This document shows, one piece after another, positions 16,650 to 24,543 of a stretch of 64,000 bases of DNA (position 1 is the first letter of the stretch; the number at the start of each line of letters is the position of its first letter). The translations under genes and the position numbers were made by a program. A model generated the notes under the pieces. That model saw only the letters and a program-made list of their open reading frames with translations, ran no database searches and was not told where the DNA came from. This stretch comes from Alphaproteobacteria bacterium (GTDB lineage: Bacteria > Pseudomonadota > Alphaproteobacteria > Rhodospirillales > Rhodospirillaceae): contig QJZR01000012.1 of the NCBI GenBank assembly GCA_003246625.1, forward strand, positions 310,001 through 374,000, written 5' to 3'.

Positions 16650-16919
16650 ATGAACCGCGCCCGTTACCTTGCCCTCGGCCTTGCCGCCCTCCTCTGCCTG
16701 GGTTCCGCCGCCGCCTCTGCGGGACAGCCGGGGGCGCCGCTGCAAAGCTTCAGCTCCGCCAAGGCGAAATCCTCGGTTCCGGTCACCCCGAAGCAGAAGA
16801 TCTCGTCGAAGAACCGCAAGGCGGGGATCGTCTTCAACGACAAGGGCACGCTGAAGACCCGTTCCCTGACCAACGGCTCGCTTTCCAAGACCAAGACCTC
16901 AGGCAAGACCGCGCAATAG
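16650..16919 (+). CDS. small secreted basic protein, unknown function
   Basis: The 89-residue protein has a signal peptide (LALGLAALLCLGSAAASAGQ, cut near residue 24). The mature part is Lys- and Ser-rich and strongly basic, with no cysteine. No family is recognised. AAAGGAG lies 7 bases before the ATG. Its last 21 bp overlap the end of the convergent argO gene. Confidence 0.7.
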   Translation: MNRARYLALGLAALLCLGSAAASAGQPGAPLQSFSSAKAKSSVPVTPKQKISSKNRKAGIVFNDKGTLKTRSLTNGSLSKTKTSGKTAQ

Positions 16920-17513
16920 GCGCAGAGCCAGCCCCGTCATCACCAGGGCGGTGACGGCGTCGATCGCCCGCCAGACGGCGGGACGCGCCAAGGCGCGCGA
17001 CAAGGCCGCCGCCCCCAACCCCAGGGAAAAGAACCACAGCACGCTGGCGCTGACCGCGCCCAGGGCGAAGGCCAAACGGTCCGCCGCCGGCATCTGCGCC
17101 GCGACGCCGCCGATCAACAGCATCGCGTCGAGATAGGCGTGCGGGTTGAGCAGGCTGACCGCCAGCGCCCCGCCGATCACCGAAAGGCGATCCTGGCGCG
17201 CCGACCCCGCCGCCGCCGCGTCGCCGCCGCGCACCGCCCGCCGCGCCGCCAAGGCGGCATAGGCCAGCATGAAGGCGGCCCCCGCCAGAATCAGCAGACG
17301 CGCCACCGCCGGATGCGCCGCCGCCGCGACGCCGACGCCGAGCACTCCGCCCGAGATCAGCAACGCGTCGCAGGCGGAGCACACCGCCGCGGTGGTCGCG
17401 GGAAAGCTGCGGCGCACGCCCTGGCCGAGAACGAAGGCGTTCTGCGCGCCGATCGCCACGATCAGGCTGCCTCCCAGGGCCAACCCCACGAAATACGCCG
17501 AGAACCCGAACAT
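16899..17513 (-). CDS. argO: LysE/ArgO-family basic amino acid exporter
   Basis: The 204-residue inner-membrane protein has about six TM helices and the LysE-superfamily N-terminal motif AIGAQNAFVLGQG. LLNPHAYLDAMLLIGG in the middle is typical of ArgO/LysE. It exports arginine or lysine when their internal level is high. It is divergent from an ArgP-type LysR regulator, the normal arrangement for this exporter. ATG 17513 is chosen; a GTG at 17522 lies too close to the GGAG ribosome site. Confidence 0.85.
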   Translation of the reverse strand: MFGFSAYFVGLALGGSLIVAIGAQNAFVLGQGVRRSFPATTAAVCSACDALLISGGVLGVGVAAAAHPAVARLLILAGAAFMLAYAALAARRAVRGGDAAAAGSARQDRLSVIGGALAVSLLNPHAYLDAMLLIGGVAAQMPAADRLAFALGAVSASVLWFFSLGLGAAALSRALARPAVWRAIDAVTALVMTGLALRLLRGLA

Positions 17514-17579
17514 CGTCTTCACTCCGTCGCCGTCCGGCGGGAAGCACCGCCATGCCCGGCATCATGGACTCCCGGAAAT

Positions 17580-17615
17580 CATGAATTCAGCGCATAATGC
17601 TTATTCATGATGAAT
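17580..17615. promoter_or_regulatory. candidate ArgP operator between argO and argP
   Basis: A perfect 13-bp palindrome ATTCATGATGAAT lies at 17603-17615. The half CATGAAT also occurs at 17580-17586, inverted relative to ATTCATG at 17603-17609. The region is AT-rich and sits just before argP, as expected for a LysR-type control site that also acts on the divergent argO. Confidence 0.6.
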
Positions 17616-17632
17616 TTTACTTATGGTGTAGA

Positions 17633-18559
17633 ATGCTCGATTCCCGCTGCCTGGAGGCCCTTGCCGCGATCATCCGGCAGGGCAGTTTCGAACGCGCCGC
17701 GGAAGACCTGGGGATCACCCAGTCGGCGGTGTCGCAGCGCATCAAGCGCCTCGAATCGCAATTCGGCGAACCGCTTCTGGTGCGCAGCAAGCCGGTGACC
17801 GCCACCGCGGCGGGCGACCGCGTCTTCCAGTACGTGCTCAACGCCCGGCTGATGGAGCGCGACCTGCGCGCCGACGGCGGCGACGCGCGGGGACAGCCCT
17901 TCGAACGCCTGCGCATCGCCTTGAACGCCGACAGCCTGGCCACTTGGTTCGCCGAGGTCCCCGCCCTGCTGTTCCACCGCCACGGGCTGCTCTCCGACCT
18001 CGCCGTCGACGACGAAACCCGTACCCTCGACATCCTCAAGGCCGGGCACGCCCTGCTCAGCATCGGCACCCGCGCCGACGCGGTTCAGGGGCTGCGGATG
18101 ATCCGCCTGGGCACCCTGGAATACTTCCCCGTGGCGGCGCCCGGGTTCGTCGCCCGCTTCTTCCCCAAGGGCCTGACCGCCGAGGCGCTGCGTCAGGCCC
18201 CGGCGGTGATCTTCGGCCGCCACGACGAGCTGCACCACCTCTACCTGGAACGCCGTTTCCGCATCGGCCCCGGCGATTTCCCCCGCCATGTCCTGCCCTC
18301 GTCCGAGGGGTTCGTCACCGCGGCGCGGCAGGGCATCGCCTATGCCCTGTGCGCCGAGCCGCAGGTACGCGAGGCGATCGCCCAGGGCGAACTGATCCGC
18401 CTGGACGCGCACGGCGTGTCGCGACGGCTGGTTCTGCACGTACGCGGCAACGCCCCCCGCGGCGTCGAGGCGGCGGTCGCCGACATCCGGGCGGTCGCGC
18501 AACGCGCCCTGACCGCGCCCTTCCGGCCCGGCCACGAAAAGTCCACAATCCGCCCGTGA
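17633..18559 (+). CDS. argP: LysR-family regulator ArgP (IciA)
   Basis: The 308-residue regulator has an N-terminal winged helix (residues 1-60: LAAIIRQGSFERAAEDLGIT, SAVSQRIKRLES) and a two-lobed effector domain. The length and the divergent ArgO-type exporter match ArgP, which senses lysine and arginine. The start MLDSRCLEALAAI at 17633 aligns with the family; a GTG-frame extension upstream is not used. The effector is inferred from the family. Confidence 0.85.
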   Translation: MLDSRCLEALAAIIRQGSFERAAEDLGITQSAVSQRIKRLESQFGEPLLVRSKPVTATAAGDRVFQYVLNARLMERDLRADGGDARGQPFERLRIALNADSLATWFAEVPALLFHRHGLLSDLAVDDETRTLDILKAGHALLSIGTRADAVQGLRMIRLGTLEYFPVAAPGFVARFFPKGLTAEALRQAPAVIFGRHDELHHLYLERRFRIGPGDFPRHVLPSSEGFVTAARQGIAYALCAEPQVREAIAQGELIRLDAHGVSRRLVLHVRGNAPRGVEAAVADIRAVAQRALTAPFRPGHEKSTIRP

Positions 18560-18750
18560 AATCCGATCCGGGAGAAAGGATTCCTCTTGTGAGCCCCCTA
18601 GGAACGTGTCACACAATTGGTAAGTGCTTCCGTTGCATCGGGGTTAAGGGACGTTTGCGCCCTTCGGTGTGGCGGGGGTAAATATCCACGGAAGGTGGGC
18701 TTGCGCGCGCAAATCATGCCCGCGCCCACGCGATAGAAGGTACTACGACG

Positions 18751-18963
18751 ATGGCGACTGGAACCGTGAAATGGTTCAACACCACCAAGGGCTACGGCTT
18801 CATCCAGCCGGATGATGGCGGCAAGGATGCGTTTGTTCACATCTCGGCGGTCGAGCGCGCCGGGCTGCGCAGCCTGAACGACGGACAGCGGCTCTCCTAC
18901 GAGCTGGTGGCCGGTCGCGGTGGACGCGAAGCGGCGGAGAACCTCGTCCTCTCGGACGAGTGA
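18751..18963 (+). CDS. cold-shock protein, CspA family
   Basis: The 70-residue protein is one cold-shock domain with RNP1 (KGYGFIQPDD, residues 13-22) and RNP2 (DAFVHISAV, residues 26-34). It binds single-stranded RNA or DNA and acts as an RNA chaperone. The 190-bp upstream region has no gene and probably holds the long structured leader usual for csp genes. A strong terminator follows directly. Confidence 0.95.
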   Translation: MATGTVKWFNTTKGYGFIQPDDGGKDAFVHISAVERAGLRSLNDGQRLSYELVAGRGGREAAENLVLSDE

Positions 18964-18994
18964 ACCATCCATCACGCGCCGGTCGACCACCGGC

Positions 18995-19027
18995 AAAAAA
19001 ACGGGAAGCTTGCTTCCCGTTTTTTTA
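18995..19027 (+). terminator. terminator after the cold-shock gene
   Basis: A run of A, then ACGGGAAGC/GCTTCCCGT around a tight loop, then seven T residues form a textbook intrinsic terminator that could work in both directions. Confidence 0.9.
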
Positions 19028-19387
19028 TTGTCCGGCGCCCCGCCAAATATGGCCCAAGACTCCGCCATGATGCTCAAATAATCTACATGTTGTGTTCATT
19101 GCCGTTTTATGTCGCATTATTTTGATGCGACGGACCGGCAAGTCGTGTACGGTCGTGATCAGGGTTGATGGTTGGAAAGGGTCCGCCGATGCGGTTTTCC
19201 CATCTTGCCACGGTCGCGGCGGCACGCCGACCCGCAGATGCGGGATCGGCACACGGCCGACGCGACGTCCCTCCCGCACCGTCAGCCCGTGTTCGTCGTT
19301 CCCGGAAGCTCCGCCGCCTCCCGCCTCCTCAGCGGGAGGTTTTTGCTTTTCCGGGTTTGGTACCCCCCGCGCAAAGGACCGTAGCCC
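19028..19387 (+). other. noncoding region with its own terminator, small RNA candidate
   Basis: No coding frame is convincing in this 360-bp stretch. It starts AT-rich (19070-19130) and becomes GC-rich with several stems, among them CCCGC-AGAT-GCGGG. It ends with a terminator, CCTCCCGC (19317-19324) and GCGGGAGG (19332-19339) followed by five T residues. A terminator here, with no ORF between it and the previous terminator, suggests a separate short transcript or a terminated leader of the phoH-like gene. Confidence 0.5.
19317..19344 (+). terminator. intrinsic terminator upstream of the PhoH-like gene
   Basis: An 8-bp GC-rich perfect stem with a 7-base loop is followed by TTTTT. It precedes the ribosome site of the downstream gene by about 30 bp, so it may attenuate that gene or end a small RNA. 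Confidence 0.75.
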
Positions 19388-20131
19388 ATGGGTAAACCGC
19401 AACGCAGCCGCAAGATCAGCCCGACCGCGATGCACGGCTTCGACAACGTGCAGCCCCTGACCCCGCCGGATTCCTGCTGGAGCCCGCTCGACGACGGCCG
19501 CGACCAAAGCTTCCGCCGCCACGTCCGCCCCTACAACGAGAACCAGCGGATCCTGATGGAGGCGATGGACACCAGCCCGATCACCCTGGCCCTCGGCCCG
19601 GCGGGGACCGGCAAGACCTATCTGGCCATCGCCTCGGCGTGCGAGGCGTTCGAGGAAGGGCGCATCGCCCGCATCCTGCTCTCCCGCCCGGCGGTGGAGG
19701 CGGGCGAGAACCTGGGCTATTTGCCCGGCGCGCTGGAGGACAAGCTGCAACCCTATCTGCGCCCCCTCTACGACGCGCTCAACGACCGCCTGGGGGCGCG
19801 CAAGCTGAAGGCCCTGATGGGCGACGGCTCGATCGAAATCGCGCCGGTCGCCTTCATGCGCGGGCGCACCCTGAACAATGCCTTCATCGTCATCGACGAA
19901 GCGCAGAACTGCACCTACAGCCAGATCAAGATGCTGCTCACCCGCCTGGGCTGGCATTCCACCATGGTGATCACCGGCGACCCCGACCAGTCCGACCTGC
20001 TGCCCGGCATGTCGGGGCTGACCGAAATCGCCCACCGCCTGGAACCGGTGGAGGGCATCGCCCAGGTCAAGCTGACCGAGGCCGACGTGGTGCGGCACCC
20101 CCTGGTCGCCAGCATGATCCCCTATCTATAA
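19388..20131 (+). CDS. PhoH-family ATPase
   Basis: The 247-residue protein has the PhoH P-loop domain with Walker A GPAGTGKT (70-77), Walker B FIVIDEAQN (166-174) and the TGDPDQSDL motif near 206. PhoH proteins are cytosolic ATPases linked to RNA metabolism and phosphate starvation; the precise reaction is not settled. The N-terminal 50 residues lack the KH-type extension of longer PhoH forms. AAAGGA lies 15 bases before the ATG. Confidence 0.88.
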   Translation: MGKPQRSRKISPTAMHGFDNVQPLTPPDSCWSPLDDGRDQSFRRHVRPYNENQRILMEAMDTSPITLALGPAGTGKTYLAIASACEAFEEGRIARILLSRPAVEAGENLGYLPGALEDKLQPYLRPLYDALNDRLGARKLKALMGDGSIEIAPVAFMRGRTLNNAFIVIDEAQNCTYSQIKMLLTRLGWHSTMVITGDPDQSDLLPGMSGLTEIAHRLEPVEGIAQVKLTEADVVRHPLVASMIPYL

Positions 20132-20148
20132 TAGCCGCCGGACACACC

Positions 20149-20170
20149 GGAGCCCCCGCGCGGGGGCTCC
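20149..20170. repeat. 22-bp perfect palindrome between phoH-like gene and yjbQ
   Basis: GGAGCCCCCGCGCGGGGGCTCC is fully self-complementary and would form a very stable hairpin. No T-run follows, so it is more likely an mRNA stability or pausing element than a terminator. Confidence 0.6.
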
Positions 20171-20186
20171 GCCGCCGGAGGCCGCG

Positions 20187-20618
20187 ATGACCGAAACACC
20201 CCGCCACGCCCAGACCACCCTGACCATCGAAACCCGGGGAACCGGTCTTTACCCCTTCTCCGGCAGCGTCGACCGCTGGCTGCGCGAAATCGGCGCGCGC
20301 ATGGGGGTGGCGACGATCTTCTGCCGCCATACCTCCGCCTCCCTCACCATCCAGGAAAACGCCGACCCGGCGGTGTTGCACGACCTGTCCGAGTTCTTCG
20401 ACCGCATCGCGCCCGAGAACACCCCCTGGTTCCGTCACATGCAGGAAGGGCCGGACGACATGCCCGCCCACATCCGCTCGGCGTTGACCGACGTCTCCCT
20501 CACCGTGCCGGTTTCCGGCGGCGGCCTGGCCCTGGGCACCTGGCAGGAAATCTATCTGTTCGAACACCGCCGCATCCCCCACGCCCGCGTCGTGGTGCTG
20601 CACTTCGCGGGGTACTGA
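20187..20618 (+). CDS. YjbQ/UPF0047 family protein
   Basis: The 143-residue protein matches the YjbQ fold, with CRHTSASLTIQENADP at residues 46-61 and the C-terminal LGTWQEIYLFEHR motif. Conserved His and other residues line a putative metal pocket. Family members have been linked to thiamine phosphate synthase activity in some bacteria, but the function is uncertain. GGAGG lies just upstream of the ATG. The gene converges on epmA with 6 bp between them. Confidence 0.88.
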   Translation: MTETPRHAQTTLTIETRGTGLYPFSGSVDRWLREIGARMGVATIFCRHTSASLTIQENADPAVLHDLSEFFDRIAPENTPWFRHMQEGPDDMPAHIRSALTDVSLTVPVSGGGLALGTWQEIYLFEHRRIPHARVVVLHFAGY

Positions 20619-20624
20619 GGGGGA

Positions 20625-21671
20625 TCACGCCACCGGCGCCCAAAGAACGCTTTCGATGTCCTCCGCCCCGGCGGCCAGCATCGCCAGACGGTCCACCCCC
20701 AGCGCGATGCCCGCGCTTTCCGGCATGCCGAAGGCCAACGCGTCCAGGAAGTCCCGGTCGACCGGCACCCCGGTGCCGTACAGACGCCGTTTCAGCGCCG
20801 CGTCGGCCAGGAAGCGTTTCTCCTGCTCCGCCGCGTCGGTGAGTTCGGAAAAGCCGTTGGCCAGTTCCACCCCGGCGACGTACAGCTCGAAGCGCTCCGC
20901 CAGACGCGGCTCGCCCGGCTTGCGGCGGGACAGCGCCGCCTGGCAGACCGGATAGTCGCACAGCACGGTGGGCACGCCCTCCCCCAGCTTCGGCTCCACC
21001 CGGTCCAGCATCACCTTGAAGAAGACGTCCTCCCACCGGTCGGAGGGCGAAACCGAGATGCCGACGCGGCGCGCCTCGGCGGCCAACGGCGCGGGGTCCG
21101 GTTCCGCCGCGTCCTGGTCGGCCAGCACCGCCATCAGGTCGATCCCGGCGAAGCGCGCGAAGGCCTCGGGTACGCTCAGGCGCTCCACCGGCGCGGTCAG
21201 GCGGCATGCCATGCCGCGAAAGCGCACCTCGTCGCGCCGCGCGGTGGCCGCCGCGCGGACCAGCAGGGCGGCGCAGTCGTCCATCAACGCCGTGTAGTCC
21301 GCCCCGGCGCGATACCATTCCAGCATGGTGAATTCCGGGTGATGGGTGGGCGAGGTCTCGCCGTTGCGGAACACCCGCGCGAACTGGAAGATGCGCGGCA
21401 TCCCGGCGACCAGCAGCTTCTTCATCGCGAATTCGGGCGAGGTGTGCAGATAACGGGTGGCGCGGCTTTGCCCGAAGGCGTCCTCCAACTCGGTGGAAAA
21501 CACCCGCAGATGCGGCTCCATCCCCGGACAAACCTGCAAAATCGGGGTTTCCACCTCGGCGAAGCCTTGCTCCGCGAACCAGCCGCGCAGCGCCGCGACG
21601 ACCTCGCCGCGCAAGGCCAGGGCGGACAACCGCGCCGCCAAACGCTCGGGATGCCACCAGGGTTGAGTCAT
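20625..21671 (-). CDS. epmA: EF-P lysine ligase EpmA (GenX/PoxA)
   Basis: The 348-residue protein is a stand-alone class II lysyl-tRNA-synthetase-like enzyme without the anticodon domain. It attaches beta-lysine to elongation factor P. Motif 2 (ARVFRNGETSPTHHPEFTML) and motif 3 (GIALGVDRLAML) are present, together with the ELANGFSEL region. efp and epmB lie close by, so the substrate, donor enzyme and ligase are all present. Confidence 0.95.
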   Translation of the reverse strand: MTQPWWHPERLAARLSALALRGEVVAALRGWFAEQGFAEVETPILQVCPGMEPHLRVFSTELEDAFGQSRATRYLHTSPEFAMKKLLVAGMPRIFQFARVFRNGETSPTHHPEFTMLEWYRAGADYTALMDDCAALLVRAAATARRDEVRFRGMACRLTAPVERLSVPEAFARFAGIDLMAVLADQDAAEPDPAPLAAEARRVGISVSPSDRWEDVFFKVMLDRVEPKLGEGVPTVLCDYPVCQAALSRRKPGEPRLAERFELYVAGVELANGFSELTDAAEQEKRFLADAALKRRLYGTGVPVDRDFLDALAFGMPESAGIALGVDRLAMLAAGAEDIESVLWAPVA

Positions 21672-21694
21672 CTGCGCCCCCAGAACCGAAGGTC

Positions 21695-21852
21695 AAAACT
21701 TTGCGAGGGGACTAGCCCCCTCGCGCTCCCCATTCCTTTTTTCGCCGCGAAGCGGCCATCGGCCACCACGCCGCGTGAAGATTCGATCGCGCTTCGCGCA
21801 AGAACCAAAACTCATGGGGTGCGCGAGGGGGCTAGTCCCCTCGCAAAGTTTT
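21695..21852. repeat. 32-bp perfect inverted repeat in the epmA/epmB gap
   Basis: The 32 bases at 21695-21726 are the exact reverse complement of 21821-21852, with 94 bases between. Each arm itself folds (GCGAGGGG-ACTAG-CCCC-C-TCGC). Both arms carry a homopolymer at the outer end, so each could act as a terminator-like hairpin for transcription coming out of the element. It may be a MITE-like or REP-like unit or a two-way attenuator. No gene lies inside. Confidence 0.85.
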
Positions 21853-21913
21853 TGTTTTGCGGCGCACCATGCTCTATGTATCGCGGACGCACCGCCTTGT
21901 CATGAAGGAAGCC

Positions 21914-22858
21914 ATGTCCGCCGCGCCGGAAAAGTTGACGCCCCATCTGCGTGCCCTTGCCGCGCGCTCCCCCGCCGTGGCGCGGCAGTTCCTTGCGTCG
22001 GCGGAGGAAGAGGCCCCCGCCGACCCGCACGACGGCACCGACCCCATCGGCGACGCCGCGCACAGTCCGTTGCCCGGCCTGGTTCACCGTTATCCCGACC
22101 GCGTGCTGCTGCTGCCGACCATGGCCTGCGCCGCGCACTGCCGCTTCTGCTTCCGCCGCGACCGCGTCGGCGCGGGCCGGATGGGCGAGGCGGAGATCGC
22201 GGCGGCGCTGGCCTATGTCGCGGCGCGGCCGCAGATCCGCGAGGTCATTCTCTCCGGCGGCGACCCGATGACCCTGCCCGCCGCCGCGCTGGCCGACCTG
22301 ATCCGCCGCATCGACGCGCTTCCCTCGGTCGACGTCATCCGCATCCACAGCCGCCTGCCCGTCGCCGCGCCCGAGGCGGCGGCGAAGGCCGCGTCCGTGC
22401 TGAACGCCGAAACCCGCGCCGCGCGCTGGCTGGCGCTGCACGTCAACCACCCCGACGAACTGACGGCGGAAACCCGCGCCGCGATCCGCGCCCTGCACCG
22501 CGCCGGATTCGCCCTGGTGTCGCAGACGGTGTTGCTGGCCGGGGTGAACGACGACGCGCCGACCCTGGCCGAGCTGTTCCGCACCCTCACCGGCCTGGGG
22601 GTGAAGCCCTATTATCTGCACCACCTGGACCGCACCGTCGGCACCGCGCACTTCCGCGTGCCGCTGGACGCCGGGCGCGCCCTGGCGGAGGCCCTGCGCG
22701 GCAGCCTGTCGGGGCTGGCGCAGCCGACCTATGTGCTGGACATTCCGGGCGGCTTCGGCAAGGTCTGGGCCACCGCCGCCTTCGTCGAACCCGACGCGGA
22801 CGGCGCGGGGTGGACGGCGCGCGACGCGAACGGCGGCGCCCACGCCTATCCCGGCTGA
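21914..22858 (+). CDS. epmB: EF-P (R)-beta-lysine aminomutase EpmB (KamA-type radical SAM)
   Basis: The 314-residue enzyme is a radical SAM protein with the CxxxCxxC cluster motif at Cys72, Cys76 and Cys79 (CAAHCRFC). It is a lysine 2,3-aminomutase relative needing PLP; the VILSGGDPMTL stretch is typical. It makes beta-lysine for EpmA. ATG 21914 has GAAGGA just upstream; an in-frame ATG at 21902 is possible. It is divergent from epmA across the inverted repeat and precedes efp by about 100 bp. Confidence 0.92.
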   Translation: MSAAPEKLTPHLRALAARSPAVARQFLASAEEEAPADPHDGTDPIGDAAHSPLPGLVHRYPDRVLLLPTMACAAHCRFCFRRDRVGAGRMGEAEIAAALAYVAARPQIREVILSGGDPMTLPAAALADLIRRIDALPSVDVIRIHSRLPVAAPEAAAKAASVLNAETRAARWLALHVNHPDELTAETRAAIRALHRAGFALVSQTVLLAGVNDDAPTLAELFRTLTGLGVKPYYLHHLDRTVGTAHFRVPLDAGRALAEALRGSLSGLAQPTYVLDIPGGFGKVWATAAFVEPDADGAGWTARDANGGAHAYPG

Positions 22859-22957
22859 ATCCGTGAACTGTTGCCCCGCGCGCGGCAAAGTGTTAGGGTC
22901 CGCGCCGCCGCGGGGTCGAAGCCCCCGCCCAGACATGCAAACCGGTAGCGAACGCAC

Positions 22958-23524
22958 ATGAAAATCCAAGCCAATACCATCCGTCCCGGCATGGTCATCG
23001 AGCACAACAACCGCAAGTGGTCGGTTCTCAAGATCCAGCTGATCCAGCCCGGCAAGGGCGGCGCCTTCATCCAGGTGGAAATGCGCGACCTGGACACCGG
23101 TAACAAGACCAACGAACGTTGGCGTACCGCGGACACCGTGGAAAAGCTGATGGTCGAGGAACGCGACTGCCAGTACCTGTTCGCCGACGGCGACATGCTG
23201 ACCTTCATGGACAAGGAAACCTTCGACCAGTTCACCATGCCGCGCGACGCGGTGGGCGATTCCGCCGCTTTCCTGCAGGACGGCATGGAAGTCCAGGTCG
23301 AAACCATCGAGGGCAAGCCGGTGTCCTGCACCCTGCCGCTCACCGTGATCATGGAAGTCACCGAGTGCGAGCCGGTGATGAAGGGGCAGACCGCCGCTTC
23401 GTCGTACAAGCCGGGCTTGCTTGCCAACGGATTGCGGGTGATGATTCCGCCGTTCGTCGCGGCTGGCGACAGGATCGTCGTCAACACCACGGACTGCTCT
23501 TATGTGGAGCGTGCGAAGGGCTAA
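22958..23524 (+). CDS. efp: elongation factor P
   Basis: The 188-residue factor relieves ribosome stalling at polyproline stretches. The N-terminal KOW-like domain carries the modified lysine in the loop IQPGKGGAF (Lys33 counting Met, equivalent to Lys34 of E. coli). Two OB domains follow, ending in RIVVNTTDCSYVERAKG. The presence of epmA and epmB in the same cluster predicts beta-lysyl modification. No hydroxylase gene (epmC) is seen nearby. Confidence 0.97.
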   Translation: MKIQANTIRPGMVIEHNNRKWSVLKIQLIQPGKGGAFIQVEMRDLDTGNKTNERWRTADTVEKLMVEERDCQYLFADGDMLTFMDKETFDQFTMPRDAVGDSAAFLQDGMEVQVETIEGKPVSCTLPLTVIMEVTECEPVMKGQTAASSYKPGLLANGLRVMIPPFVAAGDRIVVNTTDCSYVERAKG

Positions 23525-23585
23525 GGCCCTTCCACTCTTCCTCGTTCGCGTTTAACGCTTCGCTCCCGGAAAGGACAGCGGGCCT

Positions 23586-24389
23586 ATGGCTGCTTTGTCT
23601 CCTCTTCTCAACGTGATGATCGCCGCCTCGCGCAAGGCCGCGCGGGCGCTTGCCCGCGATTTCGGCGAGGTCGAAAACCTCCAGGTCTCGGTGAAGGGGC
23701 CGTCCGATTTCGTCTCCACCGCCGACCGCAAGGCGGAAGCCATCCTGCAACAGGAACTGGCGAAGGCGCGTCCGCGTTTCGGCTTCCTGTTGGAGGAAAG
23801 CGGCGAAATCCCGGGCGAGGATACCTCGCACCGCTGGATCATCGACCCCCTGGACGGCACCACCAACTTTCTGCACGGCATTCCGCACTTCGCGATTTCC
23901 ATCGCGCTTGAGCGCGACGGACAGATCGTCGCCGGCGTGGTGCACAACCCGGTCAGCGACGAGCTCTATTACGCCGAAAAGGGCACGGGCGCCTTCCTGA
24001 TCAGCCCCGCCGCCGAACGCCGTCTGCGGGTTTCCGCCCGTTCCCAGTTGGACAACGCAGTGGTCGGCACCGGCATTCCGCACCGTGGGCGCGGCGATAC
24101 CGAACGCTTCTCGGCGCAGTTGTCGCGGATCATGCCCCAGGTCGCGGGCGTGCGGCGGATGGGCGCGGCCTCCCTCGACCTCGCCTATGTCGCGGCGGGC
24201 AAGCTGGACGCCTATTGGGAAGACGGCCTGAAGCCCTGGGACATCGCCGCGGGCGTGCTGCTGGTGCAGGAAGCGGGCGGCGTGGTGATCGCCGCCGACG
24301 GCGCGGCGGATCCCTTGGCCAAATGTAACCCGCTGGCGTCCAACCGCAAGCTGCAAGGCCCGATGCTGCGCCTGCTGCGCGGTTCCTGA
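23586..24389 (+). CDS. suhB: inositol monophosphatase family protein, SuhB-like
   Basis: The 267-residue protein has the metal-binding motifs of the family: EESGE near residue 70, IDPLDGTTNFLHG at 86-98 (Asp87, Asp90) and the C-terminal KPWDIAAGVLLVQEAGG. It hydrolyses inositol phosphates; in gamma-proteobacteria SuhB also works in rRNA antitermination. It lies about 60 bp downstream of efp. Confidence 0.92.
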   Translation: MAALSPLLNVMIAASRKAARALARDFGEVENLQVSVKGPSDFVSTADRKAEAILQQELAKARPRFGFLLEESGEIPGEDTSHRWIIDPLDGTTNFLHGIPHFAISIALERDGQIVAGVVHNPVSDELYYAEKGTGAFLISPAAERRLRVSARSQLDNAVVGTGIPHRGRGDTERFSAQLSRIMPQVAGVRRMGAASLDLAYVAAGKLDAYWEDGLKPWDIAAGVLLVQEAGGVVIAADGAADPLAKCNPLASNRKLQGPMLRLLRGS

Positions 24390-24543
24390 GCCTCGGCAAG
24401 TCTCGATTCCGTAACGGTTTCGCCCCGCATCTCGGGCTTTACGACAAGCCCGCGTATTGGGTATGGTAGGGCGTTCATGCCTGGCGGAAACGCGGGCACG
24501 GCTTTTACCGTGCGCGTACCGCCCATTCCGGGGGAGAGGCAAG

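Noticed and set aside
14501-16954. 817-codon frame overlapping the chemoreceptor
   Set aside because: Its translation is Arg/Gly/His-rich noise in a GC-rich gene; the other frame gives a clear chemoreceptor.
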